Assembly (NCBI GenBank): GCA_025924495.1
Contig: JAICIG010000078.1
Span: 1 to 21,887 of the forward strand
Direction: 5' to 3'
Length of the DNA stretch: 21,887 bases
DNA from: Pirellulales bacterium
GTDB taxonomy: Bacteria; Planctomycetota; Planctomycetia; Pirellulales; JAICIG01
The notes beneath the pieces are model-generated. The model searched no databases, had not been told where the DNA came from, and saw nothing but the letters and a program-made list of their open reading frames with translations. Shown here piece after piece: positions 6,747-17,186 of the stretch. Every line of letters begins with the position of its first letter. Position 1 is the stretch's first letter. Both the position numbers and the translations under genes were made by a program.

Positions 6747-9700
6747 TTAGTTAGCGGCGCGATTCTCTGACGCCGTACGGCCGAAGGCGAGATAAATCGG
6801 CGGCAGCAAAAACAGATTCAACAACGTCGAAGTCGCCAAACCGCCCAAAATGACGACGGCCATCGGGTATTCGATTTCGTGGCCAGGCAGGTTGCCGCCA
6901 ACGATCAGCGGCGCCAGCGCCAAACCCGTCGTCAACGCCGTCATTAAAATCGGCGCCAGCCGTTCCTCGCTGCCGCGCATGACCAACGCCAGCCCGAACG
7001 GCTCTCCTTCGGCCTGTTCGAGGTGACGATAGTGGCTGACCAGCATAATGCCATTGCGGGCCGCAATGCCTAGCACAGTCACGAACCCGACGAGCGAACC
7101 GAGAGAAAGCACGCCGCCCGCCAGTAATGCGGCAAACACTCCGCCGACCAGAGCGAAGGGGATGGTCAACAGCACGAGCAGCGTCAGCCGCCACGACTGG
7201 AAATCGACATGTAGTAGTAGCAAAATGCCGACCACCGAAAGCGCAGCCAGCGCGAACAGGCGGCGGCGAGATTCTTGCCGGGCGGCGTATTCTCCGAGGA
7301 ACTCGGGGTGATAGCCGCGGTCGAATGGCAATTGCCTGACGCGATCTTCGATCTCGCGGGCCACGGAGCCCAGATCGCGGCCTTGCACGTTGCACGTGAC
7401 ATCAATGCGCCGCGAGACCGACTCGCGCAGCACCTCATTCGGCGTGGGCACGGTTTCTACCTCGGCGATATCGCCAAGCGGGACATAACCATTGAAAGCG
7501 GCGACTGAATCGCTTGCGGCTGGCGTGGCAGGAGGTGCGAGCGCGTTGACGCCCGCGGGCGATCCGCTCGCACGCGTTGGATTCGCAATGCCTCCGGCCG
7601 CGGGCAAGTCGATCGGCAAGCGTCGCAAGGCCGAAAGATCGCTGCGCAGCTCCGGCTTGCCCCAGACGACGACGGCAAAACTCTTCTGGTCGTAATACAC
7701 TTCGCCCACTTGTGTGCTGCGCACCAGCGTTTCGACGGCGCGACGGACATGCCCCGGCGTGAAACCGTACTGCGCCGCCGCCTCGGGCCGCAGGCGAACT
7801 TGTAATTGAGGCACGAGCGTTTGCGGCTCGACTTTGGGCGTATGGACCCCCTCGATGTTCTCGATCGCATGATAGACTTCATCCGCCTTGCTGCGCAGCG
7901 TAGCCAGATCGGGACCGAAAATGCGAACCACAATCGTGGCTTTGGCGCCCGTCAGCACTTCCTTGATGCTTTCCTTGAGGTACGTGAGCACATCGCGATA
8001 CAGACCCGGATAACCGTCGACGGTGTGCTGAATCTTGGCGACGGTTTGGTCCAGGTCGGCTGTCGGCTCGACGCTGATCCACAATTCGGTGAAATTCGGC
8101 CCAACCACCTCGTCGGCCACTTCGGCCCGGCCGATGTGCGAGCCGAAATTCCGCACGCCGGGAATTTGCCGCAGTTCCTTACTGACGCGCACCGTGATCC
8201 GCGTCATCGCATCCAGCGATGTGCCAGGCTTTTCCACCCAATGCATCAAAAAATCGGTCTCTTTAAAGTCCGGCAGAAACTCCTCGCCTAGAGAAAAGAC
8301 GGCGACCAGGCTGACGGCAAACAGCACGACGATCGTCGTGACCGCCGCTTTGGGGCGAGCGACGAACCAGGGGAGCCCGCGGCGGTACGCTTTCTGCAAC
8401 CACACCGTGAGCGGCGCCTCGTGCCGGCGATGCGCCGCGCCGGGCAGCAAGATCAGCGACATGGCCGGGGTCACCGTTAATGCCACTAACAGCGAGGCCA
8501 GGATGGCCAGCATGTAGGCGATGGCCAGCGGTCGAAAGAATGAGCCGGAGAGCCCTTCCAGAAACAACACCGGCACGAATACCAACGTCACGATCAGGCT
8601 GGCGTAAACGACGGCGCTGCGGACTTCGAGCGAGGCGCTGAGCACCACCTGGTAGGCTGGCAACGGGTGCTCCGCCTGGCGATTGAGCTTGAGGCGCCGC
8701 AAGATATTCTCGACGTCGATAATTGCGTCGTCGACGACTTCGCCTAAGGCGATCACCAGACCCGCGATGACCATCGTGTTGATCGTGCCGCCCCAATAGT
8801 GCAGCACGAGCGCGGCGGCCACCAGCGAGAGCGGAATGGCGGTCACGCTGATGATCGACGTCCGCCAGTCATATAAGAAGGCGACCAGCACGACGATCAC
8901 GAGCACGCAGCCGATGAGCATGGCATGCGAGAGATTGTGCAGCGAGCGCTCGATAAAGGTCGCCGGGCGGAAGATGGTCGAGTCGAGCTTGACGTCGGCC
9001 AGGCCGGGGCGGAGCAAATCCAAAGTCTTTTCGACATTGTGCGTGATATCGAGCGTGTTGCCCCAGGGTTGCTTCTCGACGATCAACAGCAGTCCTGGCC
9101 CGTCATCGATGACGGCGTCGCCGATCGGGGCCGGAAAGCCTTCGACCACTTCAGCCACGTCGCCCAAGCGCAGCGGCGCTCCGCCGCGGAATCCGACGAT
9201 CGTTGCAGCCAGGTCGGCCGGATCGCGAATGCCGGTCATCTGCCGCACCGGCACGCGCTGGTTGGGCGTATCGACGAAACCGCCGCCGCTCAGCGTGGCC
9301 GCGTCCGCCGCGGCGCGCTCGACGTCGGCCAGCGTTACCTGATGCGCACGCAGGCGATCAGGATCGACCAGCACTTGCAGTTGCCGGTCTCGCTGACCCC
9401 AGATCGCCACGTTGGCCACGCCGGGAATGGCCATCAAGTGGGGCCGAATCGTCCAGCGGGCCAGGATCGTGAGATCCATTTGCGAGAGCTTTTTGGAAGT
9501 CACGCCGATCTTTAGCACGCGGGCCGTGGATGAATGCGGCGACATCATGACGGGCGGCTTGGCCACGGTCGGCAGCCGCGCCGCTTCCACCGACAGCCGC
9601 TCCTGCACCAACTGCCGGGCGCGGATCAAATCGGTTCCTTCCTCGAAGATCAATCGAACCGAGGACAACCCGAGCACCGACTTGGAACGAATCGTCTTGA

Positions 9701-9932
9701 GAAACGGCGTGCCATTGAGCGCGTTCTCGAGCGGCATACTGATCAGGCTTTCGACCTCGACTGTCGACAAACCGGGCGCCTCGGTCTGGATCTCGACCAT
9801 TGGCGGCGCAAACTCGGGGAACACATCGAGCGGAGTCGTCTCGAGCGTCCGCACGCCGAATACGATCAACAGCGCCGACAAGGCGAGTACCAACACGCGA
9901 AGCCGCAGCGAAGTGGAAATCAGCCAGGTCAT
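6747..9932 (-). CDS. RND efflux pump, CusA/CzcA-like
   Basis: A 1061-residue inner-membrane proton-driven pump, close to the usual length for RND transporters. It has an N-terminal membrane helix (about 8-28), [11 protein letters not shown], a first periplasmic porter region, a helix bundle with [17 protein letters not shown] in TM4 (about 397-413), a second periplasmic region, and a final bundle with [13 protein letters not shown]. The TM4 acidic cluster and this last motif place it in the heavy-metal-efflux-like branch, but metal specificity is inferred only. A low-complexity Gly/Ala/Pro insertion lies at about 776-814 in the second periplasmic part. The ATG at 9930-9932 follows a GGAGAG at suitable distance; an upstream in-frame start at 9998 would overlap the adaptor gene. 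The stop is TAA at 6747. Confidence 0.9.
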   Translation of the reverse strand: MTWLISTSLRLRVLVLALSALLIVFGVRTLETTPLDVFPEFAPPMVEIQTEAPGLSTVEVESLISMPLENALNGTPFLKTIRSKSVLGLSSVRLIFEEGTDLIRARQLVQERLSVEAARLPTVAKPPVMMSPHSSTARVLKIGVTSKKLSQMDLTILARWTIRPHLMAIPGVANVAIWGQRDRQLQVLVDPDRLRAHQVTLADVERAAADAATLSGGGFVDTPNQRVPVRQMTGIRDPADLAATIVGFRGGAPLRLGDVAEVVEGFPAPIGDAVIDDGPGLLLIVEKQPWGNTLDITHNVEKTLDLLRPGLADVKLDSTIFRPATFIERSLHNLSHAMLIGCVLVIVVLVAFLYDWRTSIISVTAIPLSLVAAALVLHYWGGTINTMVIAGLVIALGEVVDDAIIDVENILRRLKLNRQAEHPLPAYQVVLSASLEVRSAVVYASLIVTLVFVPVLFLEGLSGSFFRPLAIAYMLAILASLLVALTVTPAMSLILLPGAAHRRHEAPLTVWLQKAYRRGLPWFVARPKAAVTTIVVLFAVSLVAVFSLGEEFLPDFKETDFLMHWVEKPGTSLDAMTRITVRVSKELRQIPGVRNFGSHIGRAEVADEVVGPNFTELWISVEPTADLDQTVAKIQHTVDGYPGLYRDVLTYLKESIKEVLTGAKATIVVRIFGPDLATLRSKADEVYHAIENIEGVHTPKVEPQTLVPQLQVRLRPEAAAQYGFTPGHVRRAVETLVRSTQVGEVYYDQKSFAVVVWGKPELRSDLSALRRLPIDLPAAGGIANPTRASGSPAGVNALAPPATPAASDSVAAFNGYVPLGDIAEVETVPTPNEVLRESVSRRIDVTCNVQGRDLGSVAREIEDRVRQLPFDRGYHPEFLGEYAARQESRRRLFALAALSVVGILLLLHVDFQSWRLTLLVLLTIPFALVGGVFAALLAGGVLSLGSLVGFVTVLGIAARNGIMLVSHYRHLEQAEGEPFGLALVMRGSEERLAPILMTALTTGLALAPLIVGGNLPGHEIEYPMAVVILGGLATSTLLNLFLLPPIYLAFGRTASENRAAN

Positions 9933-9969
9933 CCGAAAAATCTCTCCGCGGCACTCGGCGTGGCGCGCG

Positions 9970-11232
9970 TCACTTGCCGAAACCGAACTCCGCCCCAAAC
10001 AACTCGGCGACGCCGGCGGTTACGATCTTGGCGCCGGCCGGCGGTCCGGCGGAGAGCACCGCCCAGCCATCGACGACAAAAGGAACCGCCACGCGCCGCC
10101 GCACATAGACATGCTCCGCCGTCTGTTCGTAGACCCATGTTCCGCCATAAATATCTTGCACGACGGCCGACCACGAGATGCCGAGACTTTCCTGTTTCGC
10201 TGCGAGGGTTAAGGTCGCGCTGACGCGCTGTCCGGGCCGGAATTTTCCCTCGGCATTGGGGAGTTCGTAGTAAAGATCGACGGCGGCGGCCTGCGGCACG
10301 GCGGTGGGGGGCGCGCTGACGGGCCGAGCGGCTAATCCCGGGGCCGCAGCCGGATCGGCCAGACTTTTGATTTGCGCCGCGGCGTCGGTCGCCACTTCCG
10401 ATAGTTCGCCGGCATAGACCGGCACGCGCACCCAGACGGTATCGAGATCGATAACTTCGAACAGCGGAGCGCCGGCGGGCACCACTTCATCAGGCGCTGC
10501 AAATTCAGCGCGAATGATGCCGGCCCGCGGCGCCTCAATGACGAGCGGCTCGACTTTTCCCGCTTCGGCGTCAAGCTTGATGCCGTCGACAAGCCGCTTG
10601 CGCGTCGTAGCGGCCTCGAGCGTCTTTTCGGCCAACTCGAGCTGGGCCCGCGCTTCATCGACGGTGCGGGCATTCCCGGCTTGCTCGCGGAGCAATCGCT
10701 CGGCGCGGTTCAAGGCGATCTGGGCCGCTTCGACCTGCACGCGCGCTTGCTGGGTCTGCCCTTCGGCGTCGATCTGCGCTTGCGACAATTGCATCTTGGC
10801 CTGCGCGTAGGCAATTCGCTCGGCAGGCGTCAGCACGTCGCGCTCGGGAGACAACAGCGGCGTCAGCACGAACACCGGATGCTGGCGCGCGACTTTTTGA
10901 CCGACGGCGAGCGGCTTGTCGGTGGAGGCGGCCTTCAGCCGGCCGCTGACGGGCGCCGAGACGACAATCGAGGCGCCGGTAGGCGTCGTGACTTCGCCGC
11001 CGAAGGTCCGCTGCCGGGCGACGCGGCGCGATTCAACCGGCTCGGTCTTCAGCCCCAGCCGCTCTTCGGCATCGGGCGTTAGCGTGAGGGTGTTGAGCTT
11101 CTCTTCGCTGGCGGTTTGCGCCACTTTCGCCGGCGGCTCCGATTTGGCTGCGGCTGGCGCGGTGCGCTGACAACCGGCGGCAGCGACGACCGCGAGAAAA
11201 GCCAGCGTGTGCCGAAGCGCCAATAGATCCAT
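9970..11232 (-). CDS. periplasmic adaptor lipoprotein (HlyD/CusB-like)
   Basis: A 420-residue membrane-fusion protein linking the RND pump to the outer-membrane factor. Residues 1-21 are a lipoprotein signal with a lipobox ending AAGC (Cys21), so it is anchored to the inner membrane. After a linker come a split lipoyl/barrel-sandwich domain (VSAPVSGRL near 92-100, and [13 protein letters not shown] after the hairpin), a long alpha-helical hairpin rich in Gln, Glu and Ala (about 145-235), and a beta-barrel with [18 protein letters not shown]. The membrane-proximal domain ends at [13 protein letters not shown]. The ATG at 11230-11232 was chosen because the lipoprotein signal starts there. The pump gene begins 37 nt downstream of the stop, so the two are almost certainly cotranscribed. 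Confidence 0.9.
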   Translation of the reverse strand: MDLLALRHTLAFLAVVAAAGCQRTAPAAAKSEPPAKVAQTASEEKLNTLTLTPDAEERLGLKTEPVESRRVARQRTFGGEVTTPTGASIVVSAPVSGRLKAASTDKPLAVGQKVARQHPVFVLTPLLSPERDVLTPAERIAYAQAKMQLSQAQIDAEGQTQQARVQVEAAQIALNRAERLLREQAGNARTVDEARAQLELAEKTLEAATTRKRLVDGIKLDAEAGKVEPLVIEAPRAGIIRAEFAAPDEVVPAGAPLFEVIDLDTVWVRVPVYAGELSEVATDAAAQIKSLADPAAAPGLAARPVSAPPTAVPQAAAVDLYYELPNAEGKFRPGQRVSATLTLAAKQESLGISWSAVVQDIYGGTWVYEQTAEHVYVRRRVAVPFVVDGWAVLSAGPPAGAKIVTAGVAELFGAEFGFGK

Positions 11233-11373
11233 GGTTGTTTGCTCGCCCTCTGCCTGCCTTGCCCGAGTTCCGAGCCTAGCTGCCGTCGATACGGTCGTCA
11301 ATCAAGCCGGCGGGGCGTTACCGAATCGTCAGCTTCGCCGCATAGAGCCCTCCAAGGCGATCGCGACAGGGGC

Positions 11374-11856
11374 TCAGTAGCTGCGGTCGATCGGGAACTG
11401 CTCAATGGTCATTTGCGGCCTCAACTGCTGAAGCTGCTTAATGCCCGCGTCGGTGACCTTGCTGCCGTTGGTGTAAACCTGGGCCAGTTTTGGCAGCGCT
11501 TGCAGTTGGGCCAACCCTGCATCGGTCACTTGCGTGTACTGCAAATCGAGCCTGGTCAGTTCCTTCAAGCTCGCCAGCGAGGCCAGGCCTGCGTCGGTGA
11601 TGGCCGGCGGAAGATAGAGCCGGTCAAGATGCTCGAGCTTCGCAAGCATGGCCAGATCGGCATCCGTGGCGCGGCTGTTGTGCAGGTCGACCTTGACCAC
11701 GAAACCTTGATCGCGACGCACATTGCCCCCCAATTGCTCGATCGCGGCAATCGTCGGCTGCTCGGGCGATGTCACGGCGCCGCAGCCGCTGGAGATCAGC
11801 CCCAGTAGACCAAGCACACTCGGCATCACAACCCTATGCAGCGCACGGCGACTCAT
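11374..11856 (-). CDS. leucine-rich-repeat lipoprotein
   Basis: A 160-residue secreted lipoprotein. The signal peptide runs to a lipobox ending SSGC (Cys25). About four leucine-rich repeats follow, of the type TDAGLxxLxxLxxLxxLxL that is abundant in planctomycetes (TDADLAMLAKLEHL, TDAGLASLASLKEL, TDAGLAQLQALPKL, TDAGIKQLQQL). Such repeats form a curved solenoid used for protein binding; the partner is not known. The start at 11854-11856 has an AAGG about 11 nt upstream. It lies 31 nt downstream of the dehydrogenase gene on the same strand and so is probably cotranscribed with it. It is separated from the efflux adaptor gene by 141 nt with no clear terminator. Confidence 0.85.
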   Translation of the reverse strand: MSRRALHRVVMPSVLGLLGLISSGCGAVTSPEQPTIAAIEQLGGNVRRDQGFVVKVDLHNSRATDADLAMLAKLEHLDRLYLPPAITDAGLASLASLKELTRLDLQYTQVTDAGLAQLQALPKLAQVYTNGSKVTDAGIKQLQQLRPQMTIEQFPIDRSY

Positions 11857-11887
11857 GACAACGAACCTTTAGAAGCGAAAAGTGGTT

Positions 11888-14800
11888 CTATTCGGTCCGC
11901 AACTGCACATTGCCTTCGCTGCCGATCGACAGCGAGACGCCGCCCGGGCCCTGATGATTCTCGACCTTGACGACAATAGCATTGCGGCCGCTCTTGAGCG
12001 GAACTTTGAATTGATCGGCCGCCGGTTGTAACGCGCGGTTGCCCCGGTATTCATGCACCTGCCGGCCATTAACCCAGACTTTGCAGCTATCATCGCTGCC
12101 TAACAGCAGCGTCGCCTCCTGGTCCGCCGCGCTGTCGGCGTAGACGAGGAAATAATTGGTCACTGCCTCGCCGCGCACTCGCCGCTTGCGAGCGTAGTTC
12201 ACCTGGTCGACGCCCGGGAAGCCGAGCGAAGGATCGTTCTCGACAAGCTCCCAGCGCACGGGCTTGTTGTCGGCGCCGGTCAGCGTGACGTTCAGATTGG
12301 GTTGAGCCAGTTGTTGCTCAATGCCGTAGTCCTTGTCGACCCCTTTCAAGTCAGGGCTGGCAAAGGGCCCGAGCATGCGGAACTGGGTGACCGGTTGCAC
12401 CGATTCCTTGAGCGAAGTCAAGAAGGCCAACAGATCGGCGGCGTCCTGTGCCGTGACGTCTCGCAGCACCAGCTCAGGCATCAGCGACTTTTGCTGTGGC
12501 TCGAGCGTTTCCACCTCGCTGGCCTTTACGTTGATCAACTTGCCCTGGGCATCTTTGAGCACGACCTGCTGGTTGGTTTTCTCGACTAGAAACCCGACGT
12601 AAACCTGACCCCCTTGGGTTTCGAGCAAATAAGGGATGTATTCTGGCGCGATGGCCTTGGACGGGTCGAGAATCGTTTCGAGCAGCGTGCCCCGCTCGTA
12701 CTTCTTGCCGATCTGGCTCAGATCGGGTCCGATCGTAGCGCCCCCGCCGCGCACGCGATGACAGTTCTTGCACTGTGCGGCGGAACTCTGAAAGAAGATC
12801 TGTTCGCCTCGCTTGGCGTCGGACTTCATCGCCAGCAACTCGGCAGGCTTGATAGCCGTCCCCAGCCGCTGCGGCCGCTCGCCCTCGGGAATGAACCGCT
12901 CGTAAAGCACGCGAATGTTCGAATCGGGATGTTTCGTCGCCAAGGCGATGGCTGATTTGGCCGCCGGCTCGGGAATCGACTTTTCCTCGATGGATTTCAG
13001 CAACACCAAAGCGCCGCCCGTAGAAGACATCATTCGTTGGACTATCTCCGCTCGCGCGTCCTCAGCAATCGAATTGTTCGCCAGTAGCTTCTTGACGGCT
13101 GACCAATCTTGCAGATCGACGAGCGCCGCAATGGCCGCCTTGCGCACCGAAGCATCGTTCGCCGCCGCGAGCTTCTCGATTGCCGCTGATACGCCGCTGG
13201 CGCGCAATTGCACGGCGACTTCGATCGCCTTGCGGCGCACTTCGGCCGCTTGTTGTTCGGAGGCGGCCAGCGCGAGGACGTCGCCGCCCAAATTGCCCAG
13301 TTGATTGTCGCCCGCGACCGAAAGAGCGGCCATTTGCAGGCTGCGATCGGCGAGTAGCGTCTTCAAGCCCGAAGTCAATTCCGACTTGCTTTTCAAGTCT
13401 TTCCAAGTGCTGCCGAGATTGGTTGAGATCATCTTCAGCGCTAGCCGGCGCAGCTCGGGGCTGGACTTAGCGTCGGTCGTTAAATTCAGCACCGCTTGTC
13501 CTGCATCGACGGAAGGGATGCCGGCCAGGTGCTCCAGAAGTTTTGTCCGGGCTGCGTCATCAAGTCGAGCGTTGGCGAGACTCTTGACGACGAACTCCGC
13601 CGCAGCCTTGGGGTTGAGCACCTGCAGCAGTTGGATCCGATCGATCGACAGCTTGCCGGCAGCTTCGAGCGCCGCGAACAACTGCGCTTTGCGGTCGCCG
13701 GCGGCAATATTAATCGCTTCCAACTGGTAACGGTCCGAGCCATCGTAGGTCGAGGCCAGTTTGACAAGCACTGCATCGGTCTGCGAACCGTTTAACTTGG
13801 GCAGTGCGAGCAGGACTTCGCGGCGGACCTCCGGCGAGGCGTCGTCGGCCATCGCCAGAATGGCGTCGCCGTGGTCATCGCCATGTCGGCGCAAGATTCG
13901 CACGGCCAGCGCCCGTAGCGAAGCATCCGAACTCTTCAGAGTCTCGACTACCGTCTTGCGCGCATCGCCGCCGATGCGATCGAGCAGCCACAGAGCCCGA
14001 GCTTTATAATCGGGTTCATCGCTCTGCAATAAGGCTTTCAGCGCCGGAACGCTCGATTGACCTTCGGCCAGCAACCGTTCGCGTGCCAGGTACTGCGTCG
14101 CCAGGTTGGGGCTTTTCAAGCCCTCAATCGCATCGGGAATGTTTGCAAAGGGGCCGGCTTTGCCGATGCGCGAAAGTTTCTTGCCCTTGGGCCGCAAGGA
14201 GAAGATGCGTCCTTGGTTGGGATTATTGTAGGCATGCCCGCCGACGCCGCCATCGTACCAGTCGGCAAGATACAAGCTGCCATCCGGGGCCGCACAAATG
14301 TCGTCGGGTCGGAAATAATTGTCGCTTTCGCTCGAGATCAGCACGCGGCTGGTCGCCTTCTGGCCATAACCCGCGTTCTCGTGGCGATACATCCGCACTT
14401 CGCGCGGGCCCGCGTCAGTATGCAACGGCACATCTTTATAGTCTGGTCCAAATGCATTGCCTTCGTAGTAGCAAATGCCGCAGGGCGAGCCGAAACCGGT
14501 GACCAACGTCGCGGGCACAAAGCCCGGAATATGGCCGCGGAAATGCCAATGTTCGCCGAATGGCGTGCCGGGCGGAGTCTTCGGCGGCGGTCCCCCGAAC
14601 CAGCCGTAGTTGCCTCCTTCCATGATCCAGCAAATTCGTACGCTGAAATTGCCGTCGTTGTCGTTGTCGCTGCAGTAGGCTTCGCCGAACGAGCTGACGC
14701 AGATCTCATACGGGTTGCGGAAGTTGACGGCCACCGTTTCCAACTTGCTGCCGTCGAGTTCGCCGCGGAGCATGGCGCCCCACTGGAACTTGATGTGCGA

Positions 14801-15367
14801 GCCGTCCGTCCCCTGGACATCGAAACCGGTATCTCCATGGCTCATCCACCACTTGTGATCAGGGCCCAGAACTATACTGTGCGCGCCGTGATCGTGGTTG
14901 TGACCGCCGAAACCGGTCAGCAGTTTCTTGGGCGGACCGTCGGCCTTCAGGTCGCCGTTTTTATCTTCGTAGACCCACAGATCGGGGCTGGTGGCGACAT
15001 AGACCTTATCGCCAGCGACGCAAATGCTCATCGGCGCGAACACATCATCGGCGAACACAGTGACCTTGTCGGCCTTGCCGTCGCCATCGGTGTCTTCGAG
15101 CACCTTGATTTTCTCCGACGGGGGGCTCTTGGCCTTGGCGCGGTAGAATTCGATTTCCGCCACCCAGACTCGGCCGTGCGTATCGACGTCGATCGCCGCC
15201 GGATTGGTGATCATGGGCTCCGAGGCGAATAGCGAAATCTCCATTCCCTCGGGCGCTTTGAGAGCCTGCAATTCTTCTTCGGGCGACTTTTGCGCCTGGG
15301 CGGGGACTGCCGCTGCCGAAATAAGCGCGAGAGCCAACGACCAACAGGCGACGGAGCGGAACATCAT
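11888..15367 (-). CDS. PVC-type membrane-bound dehydrogenase with heme-binding domain
   Basis: A 1159-residue secreted multidomain protein. Residues 1-25 are a signal peptide (cleavage near AQAQ). Residues about 35-395 form a beta-propeller of the PVC dehydrogenase type, with an EF-hand-like DTDGDGKAD (92-100), GGHNHDHGAHS (154-164), repeated FRNPYEICVS-type blades and DGSLYLADWYDGG. A long alpha-helical region of HEAT-like repeats follows (about 405-800), with recurring 'DASVRKAAIAALVDL'-type units. A cytochrome c-type domain has CKNCH at 866-870 and a likely distal Met in QKSLMPE; the last about 190 residues form a beta-rich domain with SDDSCKVWVNGR. These proteins are probably periplasmic redox enzymes acting on sugars or alcohols; the substrate is unknown. 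The tandem ATGs at 15362-15367 have no Shine-Dalgarno. Confidence 0.9.
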   Translation of the reverse strand: MMFRSVACWSLALALISAAAVPAQAQKSPEEELQALKAPEGMEISLFASEPMITNPAAIDVDTHGRVWVAEIEFYRAKAKSPPSEKIKVLEDTDGDGKADKVTVFADDVFAPMSICVAGDKVYVATSPDLWVYEDKNGDLKADGPPKKLLTGFGGHNHDHGAHSIVLGPDHKWWMSHGDTGFDVQGTDGSHIKFQWGAMLRGELDGSKLETVAVNFRNPYEICVSSFGEAYCSDNDNDGNFSVRICWIMEGGNYGWFGGPPPKTPPGTPFGEHWHFRGHIPGFVPATLVTGFGSPCGICYYEGNAFGPDYKDVPLHTDAGPREVRMYRHENAGYGQKATSRVLISSESDNYFRPDDICAAPDGSLYLADWYDGGVGGHAYNNPNQGRIFSLRPKGKKLSRIGKAGPFANIPDAIEGLKSPNLATQYLARERLLAEGQSSVPALKALLQSDEPDYKARALWLLDRIGGDARKTVVETLKSSDASLRALAVRILRRHGDDHGDAILAMADDASPEVRREVLLALPKLNGSQTDAVLVKLASTYDGSDRYQLEAINIAAGDRKAQLFAALEAAGKLSIDRIQLLQVLNPKAAAEFVVKSLANARLDDAARTKLLEHLAGIPSVDAGQAVLNLTTDAKSSPELRRLALKMISTNLGSTWKDLKSKSELTSGLKTLLADRSLQMAALSVAGDNQLGNLGGDVLALAASEQQAAEVRRKAIEVAVQLRASGVSAAIEKLAAANDASVRKAAIAALVDLQDWSAVKKLLANNSIAEDARAEIVQRMMSSTGGALVLLKSIEEKSIPEPAAKSAIALATKHPDSNIRVLYERFIPEGERPQRLGTAIKPAELLAMKSDAKRGEQIFFQSSAAQCKNCHRVRGGGATIGPDLSQIGKKYERGTLLETILDPSKAIAPEYIPYLLETQGGQVYVGFLVEKTNQQVVLKDAQGKLINVKASEVETLEPQQKSLMPELVLRDVTAQDAADLLAFLTSLKESVQPVTQFRMLGPFASPDLKGVDKDYGIEQQLAQPNLNVTLTGADNKPVRWELVENDPSLGFPGVDQVNYARKRRVRGEAVTNYFLVYADSAADQEATLLLGSDDSCKVWVNGRQVHEYRGNRALQPAADQFKVPLKSGRNAIVVKVENHQGPGGVSLSIGSEGNVQLRTE

Positions 15368-15640
15368 GCGTTAATACCGGTGGGAAAATGCGGTGAGGTA
15401 GGTAGCCGAAGTGGCCATTGTAGTCTGAAAACTGCAACGGATGCAATTTCCTAAGAACGGTCGCGCGACTGACTTTACGACGGCGCCTGGCAAATTCGGC
15501 AAACAGAAAAGCGGCGGGCAATTATCCCTGCAAATAAACAAACCAGATACGATACCGAAAGGCGCAGGCCTTGCCGCCGCGGTGGCCCGGCTCTTCGAGC
15601 AACCGGCGCGACCAACCTCGCTGATCGAAAGGACTTTGCG

Positions 15641-16591
15641 ATGCGGGCCTTAATCACGGGAGCGACGGGGTTTATCGGACGGCGCCTGCTTGAGCAGGTT
15701 GACGAGCCGGTCGTTCTCTCGCGTGATCCTGCCAGCGCCAAACAAAAACTCGGCAAGATCGAAGCCTTTGCGTGGGACTTGATGAGCGGGCCGCCGCCCG
15801 CAGAGGCATTTCGCGACGTCAGCGCGGTGTTTCATCTGGCCGGCGAGCCCGTCGCCGAAGGACGCTGGAATGCCGACAAAAAACGGCGGATCATGGATAG
15901 TCGCAAGGTCGGCACGACCAATCTGGTGAAGGGGCTCGAGCAACTATCTCGCCGCCCGCCCGTTCTCGTCTCGGCCTCGGCCGTCGGCTACTATGGCTCG
16001 CGCGGCGATGAAGTGCTCGATGAATCATCACCGCCGGGCGATGACTTTCTGGCCGACGTTTGCAAGGAATGGGAACAAGCGTCGCAGCGTGCAACCAGCT
16101 TCAGCATGCGCGTCGTCAACCCGCGGATCGGCATCGTGCTGGGCGCGGGGGGCGGAGCGCTGGGCAAGATGTTGCTGCCGTTCAAACTCGGCCTCGGCGG
16201 CCGCTTGGCCAGCGGCGATCAATGGATGCCGTGGATCCATCTCGATGATCTCGTCGGACTGTTCCTGCATGCCGCCGGGCATCCGGAGGCAAGCGGGCCC
16301 ATGAACGCCGTGGCCCCCAACCCCGTGACCAACCGCGAGTTTACGCGAGTGCTGGCTGCAGCCGTTCACCGTCCGGCGATCTTTCCCATGCCGGGCGCAA
16401 TGCTGAAGCTGGCCGTGGGCGAGTTTGCCCAGGTCCTATTGGCGTCGCAACGAGTCGTGCCGCGCGTGGCGGAACGAACCGGCTATCAATTTCGCTATCC
16501 GGAACTGTCTGGCGCCTTCCAGGCCATCTTGCATAAGGCGCAGCGAACCAAAAGGTCTCGCTCGCAGCACGAACAGGCGGCAGCCCGATGA
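15641..16591 (+). CDS. TIGR01777-type NAD(P)-dependent epimerase (SDR39U1-like)
   Basis: A 316-residue cytoplasmic protein of the extended short-chain dehydrogenase/reductase superfamily. It has the nucleotide-binding motif GATGFIG (7-13), FHLAGEPVAEGRW (about 64-76), a catalytic region SASAVGYYGSRG (111-122), and the TIGR01777 signatures RIGIVLGAGGGALGKML and PWIHLDDLVGLFLHA. The C-terminal tail is basic (KRSRSQHEQ). The reaction catalysed by this family is not settled. The start has AAAGGA about 8 nt upstream. Its stop overlaps the start of the SRPBCC gene (ATGA at 16588-16591), so the two are translationally coupled. It is divergent from the dehydrogenase gene across a 273-nt region in which I see no defined site. 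Confidence 0.9.
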   Translation: MRALITGATGFIGRRLLEQVDEPVVLSRDPASAKQKLGKIEAFAWDLMSGPPPAEAFRDVSAVFHLAGEPVAEGRWNADKKRRIMDSRKVGTTNLVKGLEQLSRRPPVLVSASAVGYYGSRGDEVLDESSPPGDDFLADVCKEWEQASQRATSFSMRVVNPRIGIVLGAGGGALGKMLLPFKLGLGGRLASGDQWMPWIHLDDLVGLFLHAAGHPEASGPMNAVAPNPVTNREFTRVLAAAVHRPAIFPMPGAMLKLAVGEFAQVLLASQRVVPRVAERTGYQFRYPELSGAFQAILHKAQRTKRSRSQHEQAAAR

Positions 16592-17103
16592 ACCGCGTTT
16601 ATCGTTTGGAGCGAACTCAGTTTATTCCCTGTCCGCGAGAGCAGGTTTTTAGCTTCTTTGCCGACGCCCGCAATCTGGAGCGAATCACGCCGGAATTCCT
16701 CCAGTTCCACGTGCTGAACGATGGAGATACCGGCGTCCGCGAAGGAATGCTGATCGACTACAGGCTCAAACTTTTCGGCCTGCCGTTTCGATGGCAGTCG
16801 CGGATCGAGGCCTTCGAACCAGGATGCCGGTTCATCGATGTGCAACTGCGCGGTCCCTATCGCCGCTGGCGCCACTTGCACGAATTCGCCGACGTGCCCG
16901 GCGGGACGGAGATGCATGATTACGTCGACTACGAATTGCCGCTCGGTCCGCTCGGCCAACTGGCACATGCATTGTTTGTGCGACGTACGCTGGGGAAGAT
17001 CTTCAACTTCCGGCAGCAGGAAATCGCCAGGCGATTTGCCAAACAATCCTCGCCGAACGACGCGGCAAGCGCCGAACACAAAATTGCAGGCCCGCCTGGC
17101 TAG
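16588..17103 (+). CDS. SRPBCC family protein
   Basis: A 171-residue soluble protein with the START/Bet v1-like SRPBCC fold. It opens with an alternating strand (YRLERTQFIPCPREQVFSFFADARNLERITPEF), then a series of strands (MLIDYRLKLFGLPFRWQSRIEAFEP) and ends in a long helix (LGKIFNFRQQEIARRF). The fold binds hydrophobic ligands in a deep cavity. In other bacteria, SRPBCC domains occur next to or fused with TIGR01777-type SDR proteins, and members are sometimes annotated 'cell division inhibitor'. The ATGA overlap with the SDR gene upstream suggests equimolar production and a shared task; the ligand is not known. Confidence 0.85.
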   Translation: MNRVYRLERTQFIPCPREQVFSFFADARNLERITPEFLQFHVLNDGDTGVREGMLIDYRLKLFGLPFRWQSRIEAFEPGCRFIDVQLRGPYRRWRHLHEFADVPGGTEMHDYVDYELPLGPLGQLAHALFVRRTLGKIFNFRQQEIARRFAKQSSPNDAASAEHKIAGPPG

Positions 17104-17165
17104 GCCGCGCCTGTGCTCTGCGCCGTAACAGGCCAACTTTTCAGAGCACGGGAGCCGACCGACAT

Positions 17166-17182
17166 GGCGGCTTCTAGCCGCC
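17166..17182. terminator. small GC-rich hairpin between convergent genes
   Basis: GGCGGCT and AGCCGCC form a perfect 7-bp stem with a TCT loop, 4 nt beyond the stop of the DUF1559 gene and 63 nt beyond the SRPBCC stop. There is no T-run on either side, so intrinsic termination is uncertain; it may only protect a 3' end. Confidence 0.35.
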
Positions 17183-17186
17183 GAGC

